A stretch of 64,000 nucleotides of DNA, from NCBI GenBank assembly GCA_030745875.1, contig JASLNT010000010.1, positions 27,239 to 91,238 of the forward strand. The letters are read 5' to 3'. The stretch's first letter is position 1, and every line of letters begins with the position of its first letter. Positions 28,368 to 37,753 of this stretch are shown one piece after another. The DNA is from Phycisphaerae bacterium. GTDB taxonomy: Bacteria > Planctomycetota > Phycisphaerae > SM23-33. The notes under the pieces were generated by a model. It made no database searches, had not been told where the DNA came from, and saw only the letters and a program-made list of their open reading frames with translations. A program made the translations under genes and the position numbers.

Positions 28368-30241
28368 GTGAACACCCCCACGTCAAGGAACTTGTTCTTG
28401 ATGAGTTGTTCGGAGAACCTGGGTATGTATCCGGTGTGCATTAGAGCATCCTCGCCCCCGGACTTACCCACCAGCGAAGGCAGGATGAATATATCCTCGG
28501 TGACAACCTGGTCGGTATCCGGATCGATACCGCATATTTCAGAGATGTGCGTCACCCGGCGGGTCCCGTCTACGAGTCTGGCTATCTGAACTATCACGTC
28601 CAGCGCAGCCACTATCTGCTCTCGGATCGCCCGCACGGGCATCTCTACGGCCATCAACACCATAGTCTCGAGTCGCTTTATCGTGTCGTCGGGAGTATTG
28701 GCGTGAACAGTGCTCAGCGAGCCGTCGTGGCCGGTGTTCATCGCCTGGAGCATATCGAGCGCTTCGGGCCCTCGACACTCACCGACAATCACGCGGTCGG
28801 GGCGCATTCTCAGGGCGTTCTTGACCAGATCGCGTATGGTGTATGCGCCCTTGCCTTCAATATTCGGAGGCCTGGTCTCAAGGCGAACGAGGTGATCCTG
28901 GGGTAATTGCAGTTCCGCCGAGTCCTCGATCGTCACGATCCGCTCGGCGGCTGAGATAAAGTTGCCCAGCACGTTCAGCGTAGTTGTTTTGCCCGAACCC
29001 GTGCCGCCGGAAATCATCATGTTCTTCCGCCCCAGCACACAGGCGCGAAGGAAACTGGCCGCCGCTTCGGTGATCGTACGCCTCTCGACCAGATCATCGA
29101 CTGTGAAGGGAATTCTGGCGAACTTTCGGATGGTAAGCGCCGGGCCCGAGAGACTCAGCGGATTGATGATCGCATTGACTCGCGAACCATCGGGAAGGCG
29201 AGCGTCCACCAGGGGGCTGGATCGGTCGATTCTACGCCCGACGGGAGTGATTATTCGCTCGATAACGCTCAGGACGATCTCGTCGGAGAAGAAACTCCGC
29301 CCTGTGTTCTGCAGCGCCCCGTCCTTCTCTATATAGATATGGTCCTTTCCTACAACCATGATCTCGTTGATATTGGGCATTTCCAGCAGATCCTGGAGAG
29401 GCCCGTATCCAAGCACGACGTCTTCGATCTCTTTGGACAACATCCGTCTGACAATGTAGCTCCGCAATTCGGGCGATATCTGCGGAGATATGCGTTTGAA
29501 CTGGTTGTCCCAATCGGCCTCGACTGTCGCGACGTCTTCCTTGGCGGTTTGAGCACGCAGGCGAAGCGGAAAATCGCTGATAACGTCGCTGGTGATGCGG
29601 GTAATAACTTCTTCGAATTTCGCGACCAGTACGTCGGAATCCTCAAACCCGTAGCTGTACATCATCTTACCGGTGCTTCTGCGGGCCAGTTCGGTGACAA
29701 TCAGACGCCAGAGGAATTCGCGAACGAGATAGTCGCTCATAGCCTCGTTCACTTCATCGCGAACATCTTCGATGATTTCAGCAAGTTGTTGCTTGATCAT
29801 CGCGACCTGCTGGCTATCGGCCGATCCGTCCTGCGAAGTTACGCGCAAATTCATCCGGTCCAGAAGTTCGGCGTGGAGTGTCTGCTCCAGTTCTATGACC
29901 TGGCGCCGCGGCGACATTGTGGCCCGCTTTCCCCCGACCCTCCGGACGGACGGTTCCATCATGTAAAGCGAAAACTCACCGATGCGGACCTCGTCACCGT
30001 ATTCGATCTTGCGCCTCTGGCCTTTGGCAAGGTCGTTGTTGGCGACCACGGCGCCGTTCAGCCCAATGGCCTCAATGAAGAAACTTCCTTCATCAAAAAC
30101 TATTTTCGCATGCAGTCTGGAGACGAACGGACTTCGAAGGCAAACGTCATTGGTCTCGTCGCGCCCTATCTCGATATTGTCGTCGCCGACCTTAAGAACA
30201 TCGCGTTGGTCAGCAAGTTGGTTGTAGACCCAAATCTCCAC
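28364..30241 (-). CDS. FHA-CpaF/TadA fusion: Tad pilus assembly ATPase
   Basis: A 625-residue secretion ATPase. An N-terminal FHA domain (about 1-95; [31 protein letters not shown]) is joined to a complete CpaF-type ATPase: an N-terminal helical domain, then [12 protein letters not shown] (Walker A), [13 protein letters not shown] (Asp box), [12 protein letters not shown] (Walker B) and the His box [13 protein letters not shown]. The start is GTG at 30241 with GAGG about 10 bases upstream. The fusion places a phospho-Thr reader directly on the motor. A second ATPase without FHA is encoded at 37754-38887. Confidence 0.93.
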   Translation of the reverse strand: MEIWVYNQLADQRDVLKVGDDNIEIGRDETNDVCLRSPFVSRLHAKIVFDEGSFFIEAIGLNGAVVANNDLAKGQRRKIEYGDEVRIGEFSLYMMEPSVRRVGGKRATMSPRRQVIELEQTLHAELLDRMNLRVTSQDGSADSQQVAMIKQQLAEIIEDVRDEVNEAMSDYLVREFLWRLIVTELARRSTGKMMYSYGFEDSDVLVAKFEEVITRITSDVISDFPLRLRAQTAKEDVATVEADWDNQFKRISPQISPELRSYIVRRMLSKEIEDVVLGYGPLQDLLEMPNINEIMVVGKDHIYIEKDGALQNTGRSFFSDEIVLSVIERIITPVGRRIDRSSPLVDARLPDGSRVNAIINPLSLSGPALTIRKFARIPFTVDDLVERRTITEAAASFLRACVLGRKNMMISGGTGSGKTTTLNVLGNFISAAERIVTIEDSAELQLPQDHLVRLETRPPNIEGKGAYTIRDLVKNALRMRPDRVIVGECRGPEALDMLQAMNTGHDGSLSTVHANTPDDTIKRLETMVLMAVEMPVRAIREQIVAALDVIVQIARLVDGTRRVTHISEICGIDPDTDQVVTEDIFILPSLVGKSGGEDALMHTGYIPRFSEQLIKNKFLDVGVFT

Positions 30242-30310
30242 GCATTAACCTCAGATTCACTGAAAACTAAGCATTCGACAGATGGAATCAGTCTGAACCA
30301 CCGCGCCGGT

Positions 30311-31117
30311 CTAGTATTCGCCTTCGTCATAACCACCGGCGGAGGTTACGGCGGCCTTGGTTGTAAAGGGTATCAAATCGATCGCAATCGTCCCAGCCAC
30401 GCCCTTTTTCGGAGGGTGCATGCTGGGGCATATTTCTATGATGGCCGGTCCCCTCAGGTACGTCTCAAGATTGCTCCATTGCAGTGACACGTCAGGTTCC
30501 TTCCGTTGCATCTCGACGGTAATAGTGCTGTAAGAACGCATACCGCGTTCGGCCGACGCGGTCCCGCCGCGATCAGTCTGTCCGCCGATAGCCACAACCT
30601 TAAGCCACTCGATGATTCGATAGGTCTTGAACGATCCCTGCTTAGTGGGAAGCATACCCAGGATATTAACGTGGTTTCCAATCCGCAGCACTCTTCCGGG
30701 CGCCTTCTTGGAGTCCACGGGAATCGTTATCTGAACCATGTCTTTAGATAATGATGACGCTGGTCCGTGAGAATCAACGGTTGTAAAGTGCCCCCACATC
30801 ACAAAGTCGCCCTTACTGACATCTCGAGTGATCTTCTCATCAACCGCCATCGAGTCCTTGTCGTTTTCGTGAAGCAGACGACCGATGCTGTCGGCGGTCT
30901 TCTTGGCGATTTCGACTCTATCGAGATCCTCGTCGGCTACTTTGTCGCCTATTTCGAGATTCCTGTTGTATCGATACGCCGTAACCATCGCTACGTCGAG
31001 TCCCCTCCTGACTTTACCGATGTGTATGTTGTACACGACCATAACCACCAGGCCGAGTACGCAGGCAACAATCAGCAATCGCCAGTTCTGTACGGCAGGA
31101 GCTTCTTCCGGCATCAT
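30311..31117 (-). CDS. CpaB/RcpC-like Flp pilus assembly protein
   Basis: A 268-residue protein with one N-terminal membrane anchor (about 11-30, LLIVACVLGLVVMVVYNI) and an SAF-like beta-clip region (about 45-110, LEIGDKVADEDLDRVEI) followed by the RcpC-type domain (MVQITIPVDSKKAPGRVLRIGNHVNILG). In Tad systems CpaB is periplasmic and linked to the secretin. GAGGAG lies five bases before the ATG pair at 31117. The secretin partner is not in this window. Confidence 0.82.
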   Translation of the reverse strand: MMPEEAPAVQNWRLLIVACVLGLVVMVVYNIHIGKVRRGLDVAMVTAYRYNRNLEIGDKVADEDLDRVEIAKKTADSIGRLLHENDKDSMAVDEKITRDVSKGDFVMWGHFTTVDSHGPASSLSKDMVQITIPVDSKKAPGRVLRIGNHVNILGMLPTKQGSFKTYRIIEWLKVVAIGGQTDRGGTASAERGMRSYSTITVEMQRKEPDVSLQWSNLETYLRGPAIIEICPSMHPPKKGVAGTIAIDLIPFTTKAAVTSAGGYDEGEY

Positions 31118-31231
31118 ATATCTCCTCAGTTTTGGTCCGACCGATCATCTGTCCTGATCAGCCAAAAGCCCAATCAATATCCCTATTCTGCGCTGTTTGA
31201 ACTCGTTTGGCAAGAGAATGAATCAGTATCG

Positions 31232-31891
31232 TTACGAGTCCGGATACGACAGGTCCAACGTAATCGACAACATCCCGTCGGCGCCGCGCCCCGGGCGAAG
31301 CGTAATAGTCACCGTCCGCTTGAGTCCCTGAAACACGAGCACCCGGCGCGGGCGAGTAACTCTCGACGGTCTCGGGCGTGTGGAAGCAGAACTCGCCTTG
31401 CGATTATGTTCGCCAAGGAACTTCATACCCTTACCGCCCAGATACTCCTTGTAGTAGTCCACCGCCTGGTCTTCCGAACCCCGCCATGCGTACGAAGCCA
31501 TCATCTCGACCTCGTCGCCCGTGCGTCGCTCAAAAGCCCACCGCCTAACGGCTCCGTTGGGAGGAAGTAATCCTTCCGGATCCTTCTTAACGGGCGTCAT
31601 GCTCACGCCTGCGAGCGGGTTGCCGGTCATCTCCGAAGGCCCCGTTGTCGGAGGCTGCTCCGGAGGACCTATCCTTGAACTTCGGCGCACGGAAGTGAAT
31701 CTCGTAGGTTCTTCGGTCCCCTCATCGCCCCGGAAAAACCGCACGCCCTGATAAATTGCAAAGCCAACCGATGCGATAAGCAGCACCGCATAGAACACCC
31801 AGAACCATTTCCGCTTTCCAGCGCCGCGGCGCACTTGCGGCGCGCTGTCGGAAGCGTCGGTGGAACTCTGTGATGAATTTGGACCCGTCAT
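31232..31891 (-). CDS. Hypothetical single-pass membrane protein in Tad operon
   Basis: A 219-residue protein. A short cytoplasmic N-terminus with Arg/Lys precedes one membrane segment (about 29-48, FWVFYAVLLIASVGFAIYQG); then comes a Pro/Thr-rich linker and a domain of about 110 residues beginning near LLPPNGAVRRWAFERRTG. I do not recognise it. Its position between TadE-like and CpaB genes, same strand and short spacing (18 bases from TadE-like), indicates a role in pilus biogenesis. Confidence 0.7.
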   Translation of the reverse strand: MTGPNSSQSSTDASDSAPQVRRGAGKRKWFWVFYAVLLIASVGFAIYQGVRFFRGDEGTEEPTRFTSVRRSSRIGPPEQPPTTGPSEMTGNPLAGVSMTPVKKDPEGLLPPNGAVRRWAFERRTGDEVEMMASYAWRGSEDQAVDYYKEYLGGKGMKFLGEHNRKASSASTRPRPSRVTRPRRVLVFQGLKRTVTITLRPGRGADGMLSITLDLSYPDS

Positions 31892-31909
31892 ACGCGAAGG
31901 TCGCTGCTC

Positions 31910-32554
31910 CTACCATCTGGAGAGATAAAGCATGCGGGCCATGGATGCGAGACCATCGCCCGGTGAGGGAACGCCTTTGAGTGTGGAGTCCAGTTCGGAA
32001 AGGAACTCGTCTCTTAGCACCGGTTCGCACCATATCTGGCGCCATCGCCACTCCTTACCGTCACGCATATGAGTGTGTTTAATGGTCTTCTGAGATCTCT
32101 GCACAGTCTGGAAGATGCCTATGTCGGTGGGAAAACGCCCATGGACCGTCGTCCACCTGCCGCGAGGAGACCTATCCATGACCATCGGGTAAGCCACCGC
32201 GGCGGCCTGGGGGGATTGGGCGTCAGCGGCTTCGACCAGACCCTGGAGAGTCTTGATCGTCTCGCTGCTGTACGTCCCGGTGTTCTGGTGGTAGTTGTCC
32301 TCATCCAGGAGGCCCTGGAAGATTCGGTCGTTCAGCGTGGGCGCACCGACGCGGGACCCCACACGTACTTTGCGCCAAGTCTGGAATCGATCGGCGATTT
32401 TGACGTGCTGCTGATTAACCATCGCCCAGCCGAAGAAGAATGTGAAACCAAGTATCGTCGCCAGCAACGGGATAACCAGCACAAACTCGATCAGCACATT
32501 ACCGCGTCGTCGGACAGAGCGAAAACCGCGTGATCCTGCTGTTATTCTTCTCAT
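31910..32554 (-). CDS. TadE-like pseudopilin
   Basis: A 214-residue TadE-family protein. RRRGNVLIEFVLVIPLLATILGFTF is the TadE motif: a short positive N-terminus, Gly before the hydrophobic helix and Glu at position 5 after it, as cleaved by the prepilin peptidase. (The stretch spans about residues 17-41.) The remainder is a periplasmic alpha/beta domain. I chose ATG at 32554 because GGAGGTG stands upstream; an in-frame ATG at 32578 would put eight extra residues before it. It is predicted to be a minor pilin of the Flp pilus. Confidence 0.83.
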   Translation of the reverse strand: MRRITAGSRGFRSVRRRGNVLIEFVLVIPLLATILGFTFFFGWAMVNQQHVKIADRFQTWRKVRVGSRVGAPTLNDRIFQGLLDEDNYHQNTGTYSSETIKTLQGLVEAADAQSPQAAAVAYPMVMDRSPRGRWTTVHGRFPTDIGIFQTVQRSQKTIKHTHMRDGKEWRWRQIWCEPVLRDEFLSELDSTLKGVPSPGDGLASMARMLYLSRW

Positions 32555-32611
32555 TGTATCAGCACCTCCGGACCGCACTGACGCAACGGTCCGAGCGTTA
32601 TGCCCGGCGTC

Positions 32612-35305
32612 CTACGAACCGCCGGCGGCTGTAGCGGAAATCAGAGCGTCGATTTCTTTGTGTTCCTGGGGAGTCTTGGCGTAGCTCTTGGCGGTCTTGT
32701 ACGTCGCCCAGGCCGTCTTGATATTGCCGTCGGCCCTGTACGTGTTGCCTCTGTCCAGATTCTCCAGATACTTGCTCTTGCGAATCATCTCAGCAGCTTC
32801 CGGATAGCTGTCCTTCAGGTGGGCCAGAGTCTTCCGCACCTCGGAATACTGACCGCCCTTGAGCGCCGCGGCGCCCTTGGCAAGGGTGTCGATAACTTTC
32901 TGCTTGGCCTGCATCGCCACCAACTTGGGTTCGATATCTCTGTCATACCCGTCGGGCCAGATGTCCCCGGCGCGTCTTCCGGAAGCGACGGCCTTTGGAT
33001 AATCGCCAGCCGCCACCGCCGCATTGAACACTTCCAACTCAAGCTGATACCCGCAGTCGCGTATCATCTCCTTGATCTTTCGGTCACCGCGATCTATCGC
33101 TCTGAGTTTCTTGAGCAGAGGCAGGGCTTCGGCCCATCGCCCCCGATCGAACATGTCCGCAGCGTTCTTCTTGAGGGCGGCGAGGGCTCGTTTCTTTTCG
33201 AGGCCTTCCTTGATGAGCGGAGCCCTCTTGTTGCTCGGATACTTCTTGATGAAGATATCCAGAGCGTCGAGGGCCTCGACAATCTGGTCATTGACCACAA
33301 GCTTGGTAATCGCCGCCAAATCCGCGTCTTCCTGGATCTTCTTGATCTCCGCGACCCAACCCTTGATGAGTTGGGGTGGGACCCCGGGCTTGGTCATAGC
33401 AGTTTCCAGGGCTCTCCGCAGGCGATCGGTGTCGCCGCTCTGCCTGGCGTTGTCGACGGCGGCCATTATGTCATTAAGGCCCTGGGCCTTCATGAGCTTC
33501 TCTCGTGCCCCTTTGACCTCGGAGTTCATCGTATTCCACTTGATCGGGTCCACGTATTGTTTGAGTCTCTGCAGACCGGACGACGCCTTATCATAAGCCG
33601 CCAACGCCGCCCCGGGATCGTTGGTGTCCGCTTTCCTGGCGGCAGCCAACAACGTCTCGCATTCGCCGAGGCTTTCGGTCCTGACCACCTTCTCCTTGAA
33701 GGCGAGCAGTATTTGTTGCTGATCGTTCTCAAGCCTCCCCGGATCCTCGTACTTGTCGTCCAGCGCTGCGACTGCTTCGTCATATTTTCCGGCGTCAAAC
33801 AGTTGCTGGGCGACACTCATTGTTTCAGCAAAGGCTTTCTTGTCCATTCTGAGCGTTTCGAACGCCTTGATGGAATCCTTCATCTTCACCGACCATTTGA
33901 AGGGTTTTGAGTCCGCCGCGCTCTTCTTTTGGATCTTTCTTGTCAGATCGTCGGCGGTGTCCTGTTCGGTCTGGGCGCGAGACCAGTCGCCGGTCTGAAC
34001 CGCCAGGTGAGCCCTGCTCATGTGAATATAGACCTCGGAAGGCTCCGCGAATCGGGTCTGACCGTACTTCTGGCGTAAGGCGAGGAACTGCTTTTCGGCT
34101 TCTGCGTAATCCTCGGCGCTCTCGTAGACCTTGCATGCGGTTGCATAGGCCTTACTGGCGGACTTTTCTATCAGATTGGTGTCCTGGCCCCTCATGCGAG
34201 CCTGGATGACAAGACCGCCCACAATCAGCAGCAAAGCCGCAACCGCCATAGACACCTTCACCCGCAGGCTCAGTTTGCGCTTGGGGATCGGGGCGGTGAC
34301 AGCGTCTTCGGTGTCGAAAGGCGTCCCGTCGGCGGTTCGCTCGGAAGCCAACGGCAAGGCGTCGTCGCCCACCGGGGGCGCTACCGGAACCGGAGCCCCC
34401 GCAACCTTTGCGCCGGGCCTGAATGTAAGTTTGATGGCGCGTCCCAAATCCTCCATGCCTTCGAATCGTTGCTCGGAGTCTTTGGCGATCATTCGAAGAA
34501 CGATATTCGACAGCGTAACCGGAACAGCCGGATTCACCTCGTGCGGAGGCGGGGCGCTTACCTTGGGATTGCTATGCCACTTCATCCAACGCACTTTCTC
34601 AGCCGTGCGGTCGCGAACGATGTCGGCGAATATCTCGTTGAACTTCTCACGCCCCACCAGCATTTCATATGCGATGAAACCAAGCGAATACATATCCGCT
34701 CTACCGTCAACATATCCGCCGGTAAACAGCTCCGGAGCCATGTACTTCGTGGTCCCCATCACCATCGACGCCTCACCCGAAGAGGTCGCGGCAACGCCGA
34801 AATCGGTGATCATCGGCCTCAAACCGTCGGCAATGATGATATTGCTCGGTTTGATGTCGCGATGGATCACGCCGGCGACATGCACCGTATGCAGCGCCGA
34901 GCACAACCGCCAGAGTATCTGCAACGTCGCCTTGAGCTCAACCGGATCGGGATTGCCCGACAATGTCTTCTCGAGGCTAATGCCTTCGATAAACTCCATC
35001 ACGATGAACAGGCCCTGCCTGTTCTCCAGCAAGTCGTGAATGGTGACAACTTCCGGCTGCTCAGCCCCGAGGCGCGCGAGGATCTGCGCTTCGCTGCGGA
35101 ACCTGTCGAGGAACATCTTGTCTTCGGCCAGATGGCTGGAGATCTGCTTGATCGCCACAAGACGGTCAAGGGCCGGATCATGGCATTTGTAGATAATCGA
35201 CTGACCGCCAATGGCGATCCGGGAGATTACTTCGTACCTGCCGATCTCTTCTCCCGGTTTAAACCCGATTCCTTCAGCCACGTTGGATTCATTGCTATTA
35301 ATCAT
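32612..35305 (-). CDS. PknB-type Ser/Thr protein kinase with long helical repeat region
   Basis: An 897-residue transmembrane kinase. The kinase domain (about 17-290) has a glycine loop IAIGGQSII, the lysine VAIKQ, catalytic loop VIHRDIKPSNIII, DFGVA and GTTKYMAPE. A Pro-rich linker leads to one membrane segment (about 342-362) and about 530 residues of extracytoplasmic helical repeats (TPR-like, Lys/Ala/Asp-rich). It lies inside the Tad operon between two TadE-like genes, with three FHA proteins nearby as likely phospho-Thr readers. An alternative GTG start at 35317 would add four residues. Location of the repeat region outside the membrane is inferred from topology only. Confidence 0.92.
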   Translation of the reverse strand: MINSNESNVAEGIGFKPGEEIGRYEVISRIAIGGQSIIYKCHDPALDRLVAIKQISSHLAEDKMFLDRFRSEAQILARLGAEQPEVVTIHDLLENRQGLFIVMEFIEGISLEKTLSGNPDPVELKATLQILWRLCSALHTVHVAGVIHRDIKPSNIIIADGLRPMITDFGVAATSSGEASMVMGTTKYMAPELFTGGYVDGRADMYSLGFIAYEMLVGREKFNEIFADIVRDRTAEKVRWMKWHSNPKVSAPPPHEVNPAVPVTLSNIVLRMIAKDSEQRFEGMEDLGRAIKLTFRPGAKVAGAPVPVAPPVGDDALPLASERTADGTPFDTEDAVTAPIPKRKLSLRVKVSMAVAALLLIVGGLVIQARMRGQDTNLIEKSASKAYATACKVYESAEDYAEAEKQFLALRQKYGQTRFAEPSEVYIHMSRAHLAVQTGDWSRAQTEQDTADDLTRKIQKKSAADSKPFKWSVKMKDSIKAFETLRMDKKAFAETMSVAQQLFDAGKYDEAVAALDDKYEDPGRLENDQQQILLAFKEKVVRTESLGECETLLAAARKADTNDPGAALAAYDKASSGLQRLKQYVDPIKWNTMNSEVKGAREKLMKAQGLNDIMAAVDNARQSGDTDRLRRALETAMTKPGVPPQLIKGWVAEIKKIQEDADLAAITKLVVNDQIVEALDALDIFIKKYPSNKRAPLIKEGLEKKRALAALKKNAADMFDRGRWAEALPLLKKLRAIDRGDRKIKEMIRDCGYQLELEVFNAAVAAGDYPKAVASGRRAGDIWPDGYDRDIEPKLVAMQAKQKVIDTLAKGAAALKGGQYSEVRKTLAHLKDSYPEAAEMIRKSKYLENLDRGNTYRADGNIKTAWATYKTAKSYAKTPQEHKEIDALISATAAGGS

Positions 35306-35672
35306 CAGGCGACACACCGTAGAACTATAGGTTTATCGGCAGCAGCCGGTCTACCGATCGGAAGGTCGTCATTTCGCCGCTACCCAAAGCGGCTGGCCCG
35401 GCTGGGGCCTACAAACATAATCGGCAATAAACGATCGCAATCTAAGGGCAATAATCCGTCAAAACCCGCAAACCGCCATCTCCATATATGGTACCTAAAA
35501 GCTACGACAATGGAAACAGCAAATATCCGCTCCGCTCCACATCACAGCGCCGAGGGTGTCGCAGGCAAGTTCTTACTCTGGAAACCGTAACGCATTTCAG
35601 ACAACACCGATGTCTGATTCTCTGGAAAGCAGCAATCGTCAGGCCGACCGCATGAGTAAAATCCCAAAGCGG
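35306..35672. other. Intergenic region within Tad locus
   Basis: A gap of about 355 bases upstream of the kinase gene. No ORF with a ribosome site is seen. A TTGACG on the minus strand (35462-35457) is a weak -35 candidate without a good -10. A separate promoter for the kinase half of the locus may lie here. Confidence 0.4.
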
Positions 35673-36650
35673 TCAGCGATCTTTAGGAAACGTCTCTTCG
35701 TCTACGTAGTCCTGTACGCCTTCGTTGGTTAGCGAACAGGTGGCTCGCATGACCATTCCGTATTCGCCAATCCCAATATCCAGTTCGACTCCGTCATCGC
35801 CTGACAGGGCCTTGAAGATGGTCCTGGCGATGGGAACGGACAGATAGAAGGTATGCTCCACCCTGACCAGCACATCTTCGTCCTCACCGTACAGATCACC
35901 GCTTATGGGTGGTGAGAGTTCCACAAAAGTATGGTCGATTGCGTACTTCCATTTGCGTTGCAGGTTGGCTCGGACCCATCCGGGGGTGGGTTTCCCGTAT
36001 GCAGTGAAAAACTCCTCCAGGCCTTCGACAAGTTCGGGCTCGCTAGCTTCCTCCTGAGCTCTGATCGAACACGATATGGGCATAACCGCCCACGCCGCGG
36101 CCCGAAGAATCCGGCCTTGCTTCAGGGAGTTGTCGGGATTCGGATCCACATAGTTCTGCGCCTCGCCGCCGTATTGCGCCAAGTCGTCAGGAATCACCAC
36201 TATCGCCGCCCTCGCAGCGCAATAAGCTGAATACTGAACGCACAGATGCCCGACCATCAGAAACGACGACTGGGCCAACAGCAGCACCAACGCCGTCGCC
36301 AAAGGCAGGACCAGCGCGAATTCGACTATCGCGCCGCCTTCCTCACTTCTACAGCGACGTCGCGCTCTAGCGCCAATACGCCACAGCATAACGCACACCA
36401 GAAGCAACGCCGCCCCAAGAACCATCGTAATAAGGGCGTACTTGACAAATCCCCCGCTCGCAAGAGCCTTCGGCAACCACTTCCAAGCCGAAGCCCCGCC
36501 GCCTGTCACACGTAACGCCATCACCACCGCAAAAAGCAGGGGAAGGACAACAACGCACGTTGCACCCAACAACCACGCCCACCGTTTGGGCGCGGACACC
36601 GCGGTATCTTGTTCAGTAGAACGGTCTGATTGTCCAACATCATTTACCAT
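35673..36650 (-). CDS. TadE/TadG-like protein with extra N-terminal membrane segments
   Basis: A 325-residue protein. Two hydrophobic segments (about 26-48 and 70-92) come before the TadE motif EEGGAIVEFALVLPL (about 102-116) and its helix, followed by a periplasmic domain of about 190 residues. Standard TadE proteins start at the motif, so the first 95 residues are an unusual extension. It overlaps the end of the prepilin peptidase gene by seven bases and therefore belongs to the same operon. Minor pilin or pilus anchor is the likely role. Confidence 0.78.
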   Translation of the reverse strand: MVNDVGQSDRSTEQDTAVSAPKRWAWLLGATCVVVLPLLFAVVMALRVTGGGASAWKWLPKALASGGFVKYALITMVLGAALLLVCVMLWRIGARARRRCRSEEGGAIVEFALVLPLATALVLLLAQSSFLMVGHLCVQYSAYCAARAAIVVIPDDLAQYGGEAQNYVDPNPDNSLKQGRILRAAAWAVMPISCSIRAQEEASEPELVEGLEEFFTAYGKPTPGWVRANLQRKWKYAIDHTFVELSPPISGDLYGEDEDVLVRVEHTFYLSVPIARTIFKALSGDDGVELDIGIGEYGMVMRATCSLTNEGVQDYVDEETFPKDR

Positions 36651-37228
36651 CCGCCCGCTCCGAACAGCCGGCTCGTCACCGGCCCACCGAACGCTATGTC
36701 GACCAGTTCGAGCGTCGCCCCTATCGCCAAGGCCAGCCCCAACGCGATGGTGGGGCTGTCGGCCTGGCCGGGATCACCCGGTTTAGTCCGCATCATCAAC
36801 TGCATAACGAAACGCCAGACGCGCCCCAGCGTCCTTCGCATGATCCGATGGCGTAACATTACAAAGACCGCCATCACTCCGGCTATGGCAAATCCGTAAA
36901 ACAATGAAGCCAGAGTAAACTCCCAACCGGCCAGGGCGCCAACTGCGGCCATGAGCTTGGCGTCGCCCCCTCCAACACCGCCGGCCCGCCAAGCTATGAA
37001 CATCGGTCCAAAGCCCACCAGCAGACCGATCAGCGAGCCGCTAAGCCCGAGCGGCTGACGGTGAAGATCGAATCCGCCGAAACAACAGTGTCCGATCAGA
37101 CCAGCCAGCACAGCCGGGTAGGTTATCCAATTATGAATCTTGCGCGTGCACACATCGTCAATCGCAGCAGCGACAAGAACCACAAGCAAGACACCGTATG
37201 CCCACATTTCCGCTTGCAGCGGCGGCAT
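36644..37228 (-). CDS. Prepilin peptidase, A24 family (CpaA/TadV)
   Basis: A 194-residue polytopic aspartic protease that trims Flp pilin and TadE leaders. The two catalytic Asp are in AAAIDDVCTRKIHN (about residue 24) and GVGGGDAKLMAAVGA (about residue 88). It lacks the N-methylation domain, as usual in CpaA/TadV. It sits between the pilin genes and a TadE-like gene in the Tad operon. Confidence 0.92.
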   Translation of the reverse strand: MPPLQAEMWAYGVLLVVLVAAAIDDVCTRKIHNWITYPAVLAGLIGHCCFGGFDLHRQPLGLSGSLIGLLVGFGPMFIAWRAGGVGGGDAKLMAAVGALAGWEFTLASLFYGFAIAGVMAVFVMLRHRIMRRTLGRVWRFVMQLMMRTKPGDPGQADSPTIALGLALAIGATLELVDIAFGGPVTSRLFGAGGW

Positions 37229-37290
37229 AACTCTCCTTGCCTTCCGGCGTCCTTACGACGCGGGAAGTTCAAAGCCATTGCAATCTGCGA

Positions 37291-37518
37291 TTAGAAGGTG
37301 CTCGGGTCTGTTGTGTCAGAGGGGGTCTGGTTTCCGCTGATCTCTCCCCACCATTGATAAGCCTTGGTGGAAATCTCGTGCCAGAACCAGATGATGACCG
37401 CAACCAGCGGCAGACCCACTGCGGCAACGATCAGAACGTATTCGACCATGTCCGCACCCTGTTCGTCGCTATGCAAAGCCGACAACGCCTTTTTGATACC
37501 CTTAAGCATTCTTTCCAT
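37291..37518 (-). CDS. Flp/Fap-type pilin
   Basis: A 75-residue pilin precursor. A basic leader (MERMLKGIKKALSALHSD) is followed by EQGADMVEYVLIVAAVG, matching the Flp motif with cleavage before the hydrophobic helix and Glu at mature position 5-6 (G-x-x-x-V-E-Y). Gene position beside the peptidase and ATPase supports it as a main subunit of the Tad pilus. Confidence 0.88.
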   Translation of the reverse strand: MERMLKGIKKALSALHSDEQGADMVEYVLIVAAVGLPLVAVIIWFWHEISTKAYQWWGEISGNQTPSDTTDPSTF

Positions 37519-37560
37519 CCATTCAGGCTGGCTGGTTTCATTGCCCGGCTTCCGGCAGCC

Positions 37561-37743
37561 CTACGGAAGCGGGAGCGTCGATGTAAACGTCACCATTCTG
37601 TATAACTCCGCTATTGCGTTTAGTATTACAGAAAAAAGGTAAAATGACGGTAAACCAACCGCCACCAGCAAAACAGCCCACTCAACAGTGCTGGCTCCGG
37701 AGTCATCATCGTGGAACTCACATAGTTGTTTGGGCGTAATCAT
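37561..37743 (-). CDS. Second Flp-like pilin
   Basis: A small protein of 60 residues from ATG 37743 (70 if an in-frame GTG at 37773 is used, which would overlap the upstream ATPase gene). The motif DDDSGASTVEWAVLLVAVG is a variant of the Flp signature (EQGADMVEYVLIVAAVG in its neighbour), with Trp replacing Tyr after the Glu. It may be a minor pilin. No strong ribosome site is seen for either start, and coupling with the overlapping ATPase gene may supply translation. Confidence 0.75.
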   Translation of the reverse strand: MITPKQLCEFHDDDSGASTVEWAVLLVAVGLPSFYLFSVILNAIAELYRMVTFTSTLPLP

Positions 37744-37753
37744 TATGTAGTTA

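Noticed and set aside
32600..33910. 436-codon plus-strand ORF opposite the kinase repeat region
   Set aside because: Antisense shadow; the minus strand codes for the kinase with continuous motif order.
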